Positions 45,558-54,421 of a DNA stretch of 64,000 nucleotides are shown here, one piece after another. Every line of letters begins with the position of its first letter. The first letter of the stretch is position 1. Position numbers and translations under genes: made by a program. The DNA is from UBA2365 sp964594045 (GTDB lineage Bacteria; Bacteroidota; Bacteroidia; Chitinophagales; Saprospiraceae), in NCBI GenBank assembly GCA_964594045.1, contig CAZQKR010000012.1:1-64000 (forward strand). The letters run 5' to 3'. The notes under the pieces are model-generated. The model was not told where the DNA came from. It saw nothing but the letters and a program-made list of their open reading frames with translations, and ran no database searches.

Positions 45558-47007
45558 AGCGAAAACAGCTAAGACGAACTCCCTTTCAATATACAAAAAG
45601 GGCCTGTTAAGGATTTTTTTTGCCTGGGCTTTTTTCTTTTCGGCTTGTCTGATGCACGGGCAAGGGTTTCTAACTGTAAAAAACATCGTTATTGAAGGCC
45701 AACATTACACCAGGGAACACATCATACTAAAAGAACTGGATTTCAAACCCGGAGACACCCTTTTCCTGGATAATTTATATAAAAGACTGGATTTCAATAG
45801 AAAAAGAGTCCTGAGTACCGGATTGTTCAACCAGATCTCGCTCAATGTCACTGAGTGGGATATGGAAAAAAAAGAGGCTGTTGTGGTGATCAAAGGCATT
45901 GAAAACTGGTTCTATTATCCGGTACCCATCCTTGAACTCGGCGACAGGAGTGTGAATGAGTGGGTCTATCAGCATGGGGCAGCACTCAACAGGCTCAACC
46001 TCGGGGTCAGCTTTATGCATATCAATCTTACGGGGAATGCGGACAAACTGAGGTTGATTTTTCACACCGGTTTTACACAAAAATACGAGCTGGACTACAC
46101 TTTCCCTTATTTAGACAAAAAACATACGCTTGGTGCCTTTTTCAATACACTCTATGTTACACATAACAACCTTGAGTACATCACACGTGACAATCAACTC
46201 GTGTTTACCGGTAAAGATCCGGGCAAAACACATTTAACAAGGTTCAGGATCCGGACAGGATTTCATTACCGTAAAAACCAGAAGATCAGGCACACGATCC
46301 TGGCAGAATACCACCATAAAACGATCAGCGATTCGATCGTCGGGCTCAATCCGCATTTCTTTCAACTAAACGAAAAGGAGATAGATCATTTTACATTCAT
46401 TTACAGAATGTTGTTTAATAATGTGGACTTCAACCTGTATCCGACATCTGGCAATAAATTGTTTTTGGAGATGAGAAAGGAGGGAACCGGCGCAGCAGAT
46501 GGACTCCATTATTTTCAATTGACAGCCGGATATGAGCAACATTTTAAATACAACGATCATCTGTCCACACAGATCAAATTGAAAGGAAGATATAGCTTGT
46601 CAGATGAGCGTGGCATTCCTTATCATTACAGCAAGGCGCTGGGATATTTCGGAGATATCATCACTGGCTATCATCTGTATGTGATCGACGGGCCACACTA
46701 CGGTTACCTACAGACCACACAAAAATGGAAGCTTTTGAACACCAATTACGATCTGGGTAAATATATGCCTTTGAAAAACTTTAAATTGATGGCTTTCCAG
46801 GCATATCTTGGCTTCCACGGTGATGTAGCCTATGTACATCAGCAGGAAGGAAATGGTTTAAATTCCTTCAACAACCGTTTGCTATACGGTTTGGGGCTGA
46901 GCCTGGATCTGATCGTTTTTCAGAACTATTTTTTTAGCATCGAGGCCAACATTAACCATCTTGGACAACCCGGAATTTTTCTGGGTGGATCTAATACATT
47001 TATGTAA
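45550..47007 (+). CDS. Omp85/BamA-like outer-membrane protein with one POTRA
   Basis: A 485-residue protein with a long N-terminal region before the signal segment (FFAWAFFFSACLMHGQ). A single POTRA-like domain follows (~38-110: FLTVKNIVIEGQHYTREHII, RKRVLSTGLFNQISLNV), then a barrel with LNRLNLGVSFMHINLTGNAD, YELDYTFPYLDKKHTLGAFF and a C-terminal FFSIEANINHL...GGSNTF. It is shorter than BamA, which has five POTRA domains, so it is probably a distinct Omp85-type assembly or secretion factor. It overlaps the CBS gene by 8 bases. Confidence 0.82.
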   Translation: MYKAKTAKTNSLSIYKKGLLRIFFAWAFFFSACLMHGQGFLTVKNIVIEGQHYTREHIILKELDFKPGDTLFLDNLYKRLDFNRKRVLSTGLFNQISLNVTEWDMEKKEAVVVIKGIENWFYYPVPILELGDRSVNEWVYQHGAALNRLNLGVSFMHINLTGNADKLRLIFHTGFTQKYELDYTFPYLDKKHTLGAFFNTLYVTHNNLEYITRDNQLVFTGKDPGKTHLTRFRIRTGFHYRKNQKIRHTILAEYHHKTISDSIVGLNPHFFQLNEKEIDHFTFIYRMLFNNVDFNLYPTSGNKLFLEMRKEGTGAADGLHYFQLTAGYEQHFKYNDHLSTQIKLKGRYSLSDERGIPYHYSKALGYFGDIITGYHLYVIDGPHYGYLQTTQKWKLLNTNYDLGKYMPLKNFKLMAFQAYLGFHGDVAYVHQQEGNGLNSFNNRLLYGLGLSLDLIVFQNYFFSIEANINHLGQPGIFLGGSNTFM

Positions 47008-47010
47008 TTT

Positions 47011-48453
47011 ATGGGCAAAAAACTGTTGATTTTTGGCTTGTTCATTTTCCTGATTTGGGATGCCGGTTATTCGTTTTTACAGCACTATAACAAGCCTTTA
47101 GACGGAGATCTGGCAGCTGGTGTAGTGCCGGCTGAAGATGTAGGTTCTATATTGAAAAGTCCTTTGGGAACTGAAGTTTTTACAAAAAATGAGATGTATC
47201 CTAACCCCAACAGATTTTTCAGTCATTGGAGTTTGTATGCATATTTTAATAACGTTCCTTTTTTTCTCCAACACTTTACAGATCCGGTAAATGCAGCTTA
47301 TTTATCTGCCGGCCTGATAAAGATCATGGTTCAGTTGGGCTTAATATTGATGTTGGTATTATATGTTACAGCTAAATTTTGGAGCCTGGAATCATTGATA
47401 GCAGCTGCTGTTTTGTCAACATTATTCCAGACAAATGGTTATCAAAGCGCTATGGGAATCATAGACCCTGCAATCACTTATGTATTTTTTTATGCACTTC
47501 CCGCCTTGCTTCTGATGGCATATTTTTATCCGATTTATCACAAGTTATTATATGATAAAGCATTGTCTTTATCACCGTATTTCAAACCATTTTGGATTTT
47601 TTTGGCGTTGGTCTGTTCACTGAGTGGGCCGTTGAATTCCGGAATTGCACTGATTGTTTCACTGCTTGTTTTCACCAACCATTTCCAACAGAGTTTTAAA
47701 AATCAAAATATTACCCTTTGCTGGCAGGATACGAAAAGACTCATCCGGAAAATACCTCATGACTATTATTTCTATTTACTTCCTGTCAGTCTGTTTTCGA
47801 TATACTCTTTATATCTCGGAACTTTTACCACTTCATACGCGGATAATGATTTGTCCCTTATAAGTTTGTACAGAAAATTACCTGCAGGAATACTTAATGC
47901 CTTTACCAAAATGCTTGGGTATCCGATTTTAATTCTGATATTGATATTTAATTTTTATCTGATCAAACGTTTTGGAAATGGAAAATTGAAGAGCAAATTG
48001 CTGGCTCTCTACAAATGGACTGTGATTTTTACAGTCGTTTATATCATTTTACTTCCTTTGGGAGGGTATAGGGATTACAGACCTTTTTTATTGAGATATG
48101 ATACATTAATACCCGTGACATTAATGCTGATTTTCCTGTTTGCTAGATCCTTTTTGTACCTGGCAAAAGTTTTACCCCGGGAAAAATTGTTGTGGTATCT
48201 ACCAGTAATAATTGTTGTTTTGGTCAATTTTGCAGTAATTGATGAGCCTGTTTTTGGTGCAAATAAATGTGAAAGGGTTGCAATAGACCAATTGAAGCAT
48301 TCCGATGAAAAATTGGTAAAACTAGAAAATGATTGCACCGTTTTGTCATGGTCCATTATGGAAGATCCAAACGGTTCAGCTATCAAAACAAGATTACTGA
48401 AGAAATGGAATATTCTGGAGGAAGACAAATTGTTTTACCAGGTGAAAAAATAG
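47011..48453 (+). CDS. Polytopic membrane protein of unknown function
   Basis: A 480-residue protein with about ten hydrophobic spans and short loops. An N-terminal helix (LIFGLFIFLIWDAGYSFLQH) is followed by an external-looking loop with NEMYPNPNRFFSHWSLYAYF, then spans to ~400 and a soluble C-terminal part (ANKCERVAIDQLKHSDEKLV). The layout resembles membrane glycosyltransferases of the GT-C kind, but I find no clear D-x-D or similar motif, so no function is assigned. It starts 3 bp after the Omp85-like gene. Its DNA appears more AT-rich than its neighbours. Confidence 0.7.
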   Translation: MGKKLLIFGLFIFLIWDAGYSFLQHYNKPLDGDLAAGVVPAEDVGSILKSPLGTEVFTKNEMYPNPNRFFSHWSLYAYFNNVPFFLQHFTDPVNAAYLSAGLIKIMVQLGLILMLVLYVTAKFWSLESLIAAAVLSTLFQTNGYQSAMGIIDPAITYVFFYALPALLLMAYFYPIYHKLLYDKALSLSPYFKPFWIFLALVCSLSGPLNSGIALIVSLLVFTNHFQQSFKNQNITLCWQDTKRLIRKIPHDYYFYLLPVSLFSIYSLYLGTFTTSYADNDLSLISLYRKLPAGILNAFTKMLGYPILILILIFNFYLIKRFGNGKLKSKLLALYKWTVIFTVVYIILLPLGGYRDYRPFLLRYDTLIPVTLMLIFLFARSFLYLAKVLPREKLLWYLPVIIVVLVNFAVIDEPVFGANKCERVAIDQLKHSDEKLVKLENDCTVLSWSIMEDPNGSAIKTRLLKKWNILEEDKLFYQVKK

Positions 48454-48502
48454 AGCTATAATCTTTTTAAGTAGAAGACCATTTTAACCTAAAAATAAAT
48501 AT

Positions 48503-48884
48503 ATGAGTGAAAATGACATTTCAAAAATTGCTTTTGAAGCTGCTTTAAATGTGCACAAAACGCTGGGGCCGGGTCTTTTGGAAAGTGCTTATGAAGAGTG
48601 TTTATTTTATGAACTGACAAAAAAAAGGACTTCAAGTTGAAAAACAGAAAGTTCTACCGCTGATATATGATGACATAAAGCTTGATGCAGGTTATAGAGT
48701 TGATCTGTTTGTTGAAAACAAATTTGTCATAGAAATTAAATCTGTGGATGCCCTGAATGATATTCACATGGCTCAGATTTTAACTTATTTGAAGCTTTCA
48801 AATTGTAAGTTGGGGTTATTGATTAACTTTAATGTTACATTATTAAAAAAAGGAGTAAAAAGGGTCATTCAAGGGAAATTGTAG
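48503..48884 (+). pseudogene. GxxExxY-family gene broken by a +1 frameshift
   Basis: The first 42 codons (MSENDISKIAFEAALNVHKT, then GPGLLESAYEECL) match the N-terminus of GxxExxY proteins. In a run of eight A (48619-48626) the frame shifts; removing one A continues as GLQVEKQKVLPLIYDD, DLFVENKFVIEIKSVDAL and QGKL, the rest of a full ~126-residue protein. This is either a true frameshift, a phase-variable tract or a sequencing error. The family is common in Bacteroidota, with distant similarity to PD-(D/E)XK nucleases (E-I-K here) and no settled role. Confidence 0.75.
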
Positions 48885-48908
48885 TGTTTACAGAAGATAA
48901 ATACATTT

Positions 48909-49341
48909 AACCACAAGGGGCACTAAGGGCCACAAAGTGGGGAAAGTAAGCCTCGTGTCCCTTGTGAATTCTTTGTGTGCTTAGTGGTAAAATGTATTCA
49001 ACCACAAGGCACACTAAGTTCCGCATAGGGGNNNNNNNNNNNNNNNNNNNNNNNNNNNNNNNNNNNNNNNNNNNNNNNNNNNNNNNNNNNNNNNNNNNNN
49101 NNNNNNNNNNNNNNNNNNNNNNNNNNNNNNNGAATTCTTTGAGTGCTTAGTGGTAAAATGTATTCAACCACAAGGCACACTAAGTTCCGCATAGGGGGGA
49201 AAGTATGCTTAGTGTCCCTTGTGAATTCTTTGAGTGCTTAGTGGTAAAATGTATTCAACCACAAGGCACACTAAGTTGCACAAAGTGGGGAAAGTAAGCC
49301 TCGTGTCCCTTGTGAATTCTTTTTGTGCTCGGTGGTAAAAT
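48909..49341. repeat. 91-bp tandem palindromic repeats with assembly gap
   Basis: Units starting AACCACAAGG recur at 48909, 49000, 49166 and 49257, spaced exactly 91 bp where there is no gap, and trail off near 49341. Each unit holds a long imperfect hairpin, CACAAGGCACACTAAG against CTTAGTGTCCCTTGTG. There are no unique spacers, so this is not a CRISPR array. It lies between the frameshifted gene and ygeW. The rest of 48885-49564 (after 49341) is AT-rich and should contain the ygeW promoter. Confidence 0.85.
49032..49131. other. Assembly gap (100 N)
   Basis: Exactly 100 N sit inside the 91-bp repeat array. From the phase of the flanking units, the missing sequence should be 25 bases plus a whole number of 91-base units, so the 100 is a placeholder. 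Confidence 0.95.
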
Positions 49342-49564
49342 GATTTTCAATTCACTATTGCCAGCTATTTCTAATCTGTATTATTCGATCAGGACATATC
49401 TACCTGACAGTCACGATGAATCTCTGTTGAATAGTGCACTAAATGATAATTTAACCGTATATTTGGTATCCCAAATCGTCAAACATTGCAGTTGATTTTT
49501 CCAACTTCAGCAAATTATATTACTTATCCAAAACTTTTAAAGACAGCAAAACAATTAAATCACC

Positions 49565-50752
49565 ATGAATTTAAGTCAAAAAACGGATCTTCTGAGTCAT
49601 TTAAAACCCGGACTCCATCATAAAGATTTTCTCCTCACGTGGGAGAAAAGTCAGGATGATCTGTTGGCAATAATGGAGATAGCGGATATTTTAAAAGAAA
49701 TGCGTAAGCAAAATATCTCTTCTAGGGTATATGATTCCGGTCTGGCAGTTTCCGTTTTCCGGGACAATTCCACCAGGACACGGTTTTCTTTTGCCTCAGC
49801 TGCCAACCTGCTGGGCCTGGCCGTTCAGGATATGGATGAGCAAAAATCCCAGATCGCCCACGGTGAAACCGTCAGGGAAACAGCCAACATGATCTCTTTT
49901 TTGACTGATTTTATCGGGATCCGGGACGACATTTTCCTTGGCGAAGGCAATAAATACATGCGGGAAGTCTCAGCGGCGCTGGATGAAGGTTTTGAAACCG
50001 GGGTATTACCTGTCAGGCCGGGAATTGTCAATCTGCAATGCGATCAGGACCATCCGACCCAATCGTTGTCAGATTTGCTGCATCTCCGACACGAGTTTGG
50101 TTCGCTGGAAGCATTAAATGGCAAAAAAATCGTGATGAGCTGGGCATATTCTCCCAGTTATGGCAAACCCATGTCGGTTCCCCAGGGGATCATTGCCCTG
50201 ATGACACGTTTTGGCATGCAGGTGGAACTCGCATATCCTGAAGGATACTCACTCATTCCTGAAATTGTTGAAACAGCAAATGCTTTTGCCTCACAAAGTG
50301 GCGGTTCACTGCACATCAGCCATTCCATGGAGGAAGCCATGGTGGATGCAGACATCGTTTATCCCAAGAGTTGGGCACCGTACCATATCATGGTCCAACG
50401 AACTGAATTGCTCAAAAACAAGGACTCAAAAGGATTGGCAGAACTGGAAAAGCAGGCGCTGGAAAACAATGCACGGTTTAAGAACTGGGAATACACGGCT
50501 GAAATTGAGCAACTTACAAAAAACAAAAATGCGCTTTACATGCATTGCCTGCCGGCTGATATTTCAGATGTTTCCTGCAAAAACGGTGAGGTGGCGGCTG
50601 ATGTCTTTGAAAAATTCCGCTTGAAAACCTACCATGAAGCAGGGTTTAAACCTTATATCATCGCAGCCATGATGTTTGCATATAAATTCGGAGATCCTGC
50701 CGAAGTCTTAAAGAGTATGATTGAAAAAGGCTCAAAACGCGTTCGTTTTTAA
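49565..50752 (+). CDS. ygeW: YgeW-like knotted carbamoyltransferase
   Basis: A 395-residue enzyme of the aspartate/ornithine carbamoyltransferase superfamily. The carbamoyl-phosphate loop STRTR (residues 69-73) is followed by AHGETVRETANMISF, DQDHPTQSLSDLLHL, MSWAYSPSYGKPMSVPQG and MHCLPADI. The insertions and VSCKNGEVAADVFEKFRLKT match the YgeW group rather than ArgF or PyrB. In E. coli and gut bacteria ygeW accompanies hydantoinase and ssnA genes used in purine catabolism; the same partners lie here. It converges with the hydantoinase gene, the two overlapping by 21 bases. Confidence 0.88.
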   Translation: MNLSQKTDLLSHLKPGLHHKDFLLTWEKSQDDLLAIMEIADILKEMRKQNISSRVYDSGLAVSVFRDNSTRTRFSFASAANLLGLAVQDMDEQKSQIAHGETVRETANMISFLTDFIGIRDDIFLGEGNKYMREVSAALDEGFETGVLPVRPGIVNLQCDQDHPTQSLSDLLHLRHEFGSLEALNGKKIVMSWAYSPSYGKPMSVPQGIIALMTRFGMQVELAYPEGYSLIPEIVETANAFASQSGGSLHISHSMEEAMVDADIVYPKSWAPYHIMVQRTELLKNKDSKGLAELEKQALENNARFKNWEYTAEIEQLTKNKNALYMHCLPADISDVSCKNGEVAADVFEKFRLKTYHEAGFKPYIIAAMMFAYKFGDPAEVLKSMIEKGSKRVRF

Positions 50753-52102
50753 GAATCTGCCTGGAATCAGGTTTAAAACACCGCTTTGTACCACTATCTG
50801 GCCGTCTTTGATCACGATCTCAGGCGAACCGGTGGTTTTGAATCCTTCGTAAATATTCTGATCTCCCGCTGAATGGTGGGTTTGTGCAGAAATACGGCTA
50901 TCTCTATTCCTGTTCCAGACCACGATATCGGCATCAGCGCCTTCAGCAATCATGCCTTTCCGGGGATAAAACCCCATGATTTTGGCAGCATTGGCAGAGA
51001 TCAGTGCTACAAACTCATTGAGCGTAATTTTACCGGTCAAAACACCATAGGTATACAACAAAGCCATTCTGTGTTCTACGCCCCCTGCTCCATTGGGTAT
51101 AAGGGTAAAATCATGCAAACCCGTTTTTTTTTGTTCCAGCGTAAATGGACAATGATCCGTTCCGATGGTTTGTATTACACCGGATCTCAATGCTTCCCAC
51201 AATGCTTCCCGGTCTTCTTTTTTCCTGAGCGGCGGGCTCATCACATATTTGCACACTTCTTCAAAAGGGCCATTATATAAAGAATCATCCAGTAAAAGAT
51301 ATTGCGGACAGGTTTCAGCATAGATCTTCAACCCTCTGGCCCGTGCCTTTTTTATATGTTCGAGGGATTTTTTGGAAGAAACATGTACAATATAAATGGT
51401 ACAATCAGTCTGACGTGCCATTTCGATCGCTTTCCTGACAGCTTCTGCTTCCATGTCTCCGGGTCTGGAAACAGGGTGAAACAGCGGTGAGGTTTTATTT
51501 TCAAAGATCAGTTTTTTGCGGTTCTGATCAATTTCATCTCCGGTCTCACAATGCAACAATACCACCCCGCCTGCTTTGGCAACGGCCTTCATGACTTGCA
51601 AAATCTCAGGGTCATCCAAACCGATACTATCCTTGTATGCCATATATACCTTGAAAGTCCTTAGACCGGTCTCACTGACCATCCTGGAGATCTCTTCAGG
51701 TATGCAGGTCCTCCACACAACCGGGCTGACATGAAAGGAATAATCGCACAAGCAGTTGTCGGCCTCTTTCAGGCGAAGTTGGGTAGCTTCCTGCAGCGTC
51801 TGGTTTTTTTCAGGAGTGACGAAGTCAACAATTGTGGTGGTTCCTCCATACAATGCAGCAACAGTGCCAGAATAAAAATCATCCGCAGAATACACGGAAC
51901 CCGTTTTCAGGTGCATGTGTACATGCGGATCGATGCCTCCGGGAAAAACAAGACAACCGGAGGCGTCAATGGTCTGAACCATTGCATGATCACTTACCAG
52001 GTCTTTTCCTATACGGGATATTTTGCCATTCCGGCAAAGTATATCTGCCTCAAAAATGCTTTCAGCATTGACGATCGTGCCGTTGATGATATGGAGGTCC
52101 AT
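50732..52102 (-). CDS. hydA: Dihydropyrimidinase/hydantoinase (D-hydantoinase family)
   Basis: A 456-residue cyclic amidohydrolase opening dihydropyrimidine or hydantoin rings. The binuclear metal site is complete: H60 and H62 in DPHVHM, K151 (to be carbamylated) in TFKVYMAYK, H184 in LLHCETGDE, H240 in YIVHVSS and D316 in GTDHCPF. Length and C-terminal layout fit HyuA/HydA. The exact substrate is not certain. The start codon overlaps the stop of the upstream YgjV-like gene (TAATG), so these are translationally coupled, and the gene ends inside the convergent ygeW. Confidence 0.9.
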   Translation of the reverse strand: MDLHIINGTIVNAESIFEADILCRNGKISRIGKDLVSDHAMVQTIDASGCLVFPGGIDPHVHMHLKTGSVYSADDFYSGTVAALYGGTTTIVDFVTPEKNQTLQEATQLRLKEADNCLCDYSFHVSPVVWRTCIPEEISRMVSETGLRTFKVYMAYKDSIGLDDPEILQVMKAVAKAGGVVLLHCETGDEIDQNRKKLIFENKTSPLFHPVSRPGDMEAEAVRKAIEMARQTDCTIYIVHVSSKKSLEHIKKARARGLKIYAETCPQYLLLDDSLYNGPFEEVCKYVMSPPLRKKEDREALWEALRSGVIQTIGTDHCPFTLEQKKTGLHDFTLIPNGAGGVEHRMALLYTYGVLTGKITLNEFVALISANAAKIMGFYPRKGMIAEGADADIVVWNRNRDSRISAQTHHSAGDQNIYEGFKTTGSPEIVIKDGQIVVQSGVLNLIPGRFLKTNAF

Positions 52103-52740
52103 TAAATGTTTTTTGATGGTTCAAGTTCCTTGACAAAAAGTCCTTCCGTGTTCATGGAGAATCCCATTCTGATCAGATACTTGTTGTAGGCTTTGGAACA
52201 GCCTTTTGCTACCACTCTGTTAAATCCGTTTTTCACCAGATATTTTCCGATCCTGTGGTAAACGTACTTACCGTTTTTGTAATCCCGGTATTCAGGGATC
52301 ACATAATCCAGATCAACCCGAAGGGTCCTGTCATCGTCTTTTTCAGCAAGAAAGACACCGGCTACAGCCATATTGCGCAGTACAAAAAACTTGATGGAGT
52401 GTGCCTGAGAGGAGAAATCAAATCCAGGGAAAAAACTCAGTATTTCATTTTGATGAAAATCCAGGAATTTTTGCAGATATACGCTTTCACCTTTGATCTC
52501 GAGGATATCGAAAAGCTGTTTTTTGCCATAGATGCGTCTGAGATAAAAAATATCCACCAAAACGATGAAGCTATTCAGCAAAAACACCGGATAAGCACCG
52601 AACAGCAAGCCATAAGTGGCAAATATGCCGGCTCCGGCCAGGTTGATCCATCTGAATTTGACGATGGAGTTCATCGTCATCGAAAGGGCGATCAAGCCGG
52701 AAGCCACATATCCGATCCACTGTAGTATGTTAATGTCCAT
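52102..52740 (-). CDS. YgjV-like membrane protein with C-terminal GNAT-like region
   Basis: A 212-residue protein. The first ~75 residues form three membrane helices (ILQWIGYVASGLIALSMTMN, WINLAGAGIFATYGLLFGAY, PVFLLNSFIVLVDIFYLRRI) of the YgjV/inner-membrane family. The rest is soluble and resembles an acetyltransferase fold (FVLRNMAVAGVFLAEKDDD, LDYVIPEYRDYKNGKYVYHR, YNKYLIRMGFSMNTEGLFVK). Its stop overlaps the start of hydA, so it may assist the same pathway, for instance in uptake or modification; this is not known. Confidence 0.75.
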   Translation of the reverse strand: MDINILQWIGYVASGLIALSMTMNSIVKFRWINLAGAGIFATYGLLFGAYPVFLLNSFIVLVDIFYLRRIYGKKQLFDILEIKGESVYLQKFLDFHQNEILSFFPGFDFSSQAHSIKFFVLRNMAVAGVFLAEKDDDRTLRVDLDYVIPEYRDYKNGKYVYHRIGKYLVKNGFNRVVAKGCSKAYNKYLIRMGFSMNTEGLFVKELEPSKNI

Positions 52741-52913
52741 TTAAATTTTCATTTTTTTAATATATTGATTTATAGTCTTTTAGCCTTTTAGCCCGGGATG
52801 TATGATAGTCGTCAAAACTTTGATCTCAATACCAATTTAGCTATCTTTTTTCTCAATGTATCTTCTTATTGCCAACAGACTAAAAAACTATACAGCTACC
52901 TATCAAATTAATT

Positions 52914-54191
52914 TCACTTTTTCAATCTATCCCACAACCGATTGGCTTGTTCACGTGTATAATCCAGTATTTCCTGTTCGTTTGCTTTCACAATTTGTCT
53001 GTCTTTCAATACCAGTTCACCATTCGAGATCAGGTGTAAAACATGCCTGGCATCCAAACCAAAAATAAAGTGTCCTAAAAAATTCTCCTGATTGATCTCT
53101 GTAGGTGAATCATAGTCCAACACCACCAGATTGTTGTCTCCGTCACCCGAAAATCCATTATTATTCAAATATTGATGTGCATTCCTGAATCTTGTATAAG
53201 CTGCCTGATAATCCATCTGATCATGCGTCTGCCCGGCAAAGAAAGCTGATTTTGCACTCCTGAGCATATCGCTGTGCATGCCATCGGTTCCAAGCATGAT
53301 ACGATCTCCCAAACCGTGCGAACTGAAATACCCAACCTTGTTGTTCAGGTTGGAATCCATGTTTTGGACTACCCATGCAGGTGAGTTCTCTATGATTTTC
53401 CTTTCTTCCGAATCCAGATGCAGACAGTGTACCAAAACGGTTTTAGCTGATGCCAATACGCCGGCTTCTGCCAGTCGGTGGACTACTCTTTTGCCTTGAT
53501 TTTCAATGCATTGTATCTGATCTGCCTTGTCTTCCGCTACGTGGATATGGATACCTGAACCGGTTTGCTGCATCAGCTCAACCGCTTTTCGAAGCGTGTC
53601 ATTGCCAACGGTAAAAGATGCATGCAGTCCGATCAGTCCCTGGTAATCCCGAAGAAAATTTTCTGTTTCACGCAGGCCGGCTTCTGCATTCTCAGGTCCG
53701 TATCTGTCCGTGATCTCATAGCATAGCAGGTGGCTGATACCTATTCTGTCAAATGCCCCTGCGATGATCTCCAGGGAACCTTCCACCAAATTCGGCGAAG
53801 CATGATGATCAATCACGAAACTGGTACCTGCTTTTGCACAGGCAATGGCTGTGGCCAAAGCGCTGGCCTCTATCATTTCCCGGTCAAGTGCCTGGTCGAG
53901 TTTCCACCAGATGTATTTCAGCACTTCAACAAAATTTGTCGGCGCAACAGTCGGAGCAGGCATTCCCCTTGCCAGTGCTGAATAGACATGGTGGTGGCCG
54001 ACTACAAAGGATTTGGTAACGAGTTTGTCCGTACAGTCAATGATTTGATCGTCCGGGCGAATCTCCGGCTGCCGGGGAAACTTAAAAAACTCCGTTTCCC
54101 CTGTATTACCAGGATGTGTTTTAATGGTACATCGGGTGAAAACCAGCGTTTCGGGATCGATATAAGTGGCGTTTTTCAGTATGATGGCCAT
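52914..54191 (-). CDS. ssnA: SsnA-like amidohydrolase
   Basis: A 425-residue cytosolic amidohydrolase. The metal ligands are visible as FVVGHHHVYSALARG, GIHIHVAED, VLVHCLHLD and LGTDGMHSD. The arrangement FVIDHHASPNLVEGSL and AWVVQNMDSNLNNKVGYFSS fits the SsnA group of putative aminohydrolases related to guanine and chlorohydrolase-type deaminases. ssnA, ygeW and hydantoinase genes form a known anaerobic purine-degradation set, and all three are present here. It is the first gene of the minus-strand operon, 173 bp before the YgjV-like gene. The deaminated substrate is not established. Confidence 0.85.
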   Translation of the reverse strand: MAIILKNATYIDPETLVFTRCTIKTHPGNTGETEFFKFPRQPEIRPDDQIIDCTDKLVTKSFVVGHHHVYSALARGMPAPTVAPTNFVEVLKYIWWKLDQALDREMIEASALATAIACAKAGTSFVIDHHASPNLVEGSLEIIAGAFDRIGISHLLCYEITDRYGPENAEAGLRETENFLRDYQGLIGLHASFTVGNDTLRKAVELMQQTGSGIHIHVAEDKADQIQCIENQGKRVVHRLAEAGVLASAKTVLVHCLHLDSEERKIIENSPAWVVQNMDSNLNNKVGYFSSHGLGDRIMLGTDGMHSDMLRSAKSAFFAGQTHDQMDYQAAYTRFRNAHQYLNNNGFSGDGDNNLVVLDYDSPTEINQENFLGHFIFGLDARHVLHLISNGELVLKDRQIVKANEQEILDYTREQANRLWDRLKK

Positions 54192-54421
54192 ATCCAGTGC
54201 ATTGATTATTCAGGTAAAAGTACATAAAAACGGGAATAAATCAAGTTTTGTATTGCGAAACCAATTGCCGGTTAAAAGAACAGAAAGGTTAATAATGATC
54301 CGTTGCCAACAGATAAACACGCTCAAAAATAGAAACATTACAAAATTTCATTGGTGATCAACAATATTGATAAAGATCCGAATTTTAACTATTTTTATCC
54401 TTGTATTGAAAGAATGAAGAA

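Noticed and set aside
48909..49341. CRISPR array
   Set aside because: The 91-bp units are repetitive throughout, with no unique spacers, and no cas gene is in the window.
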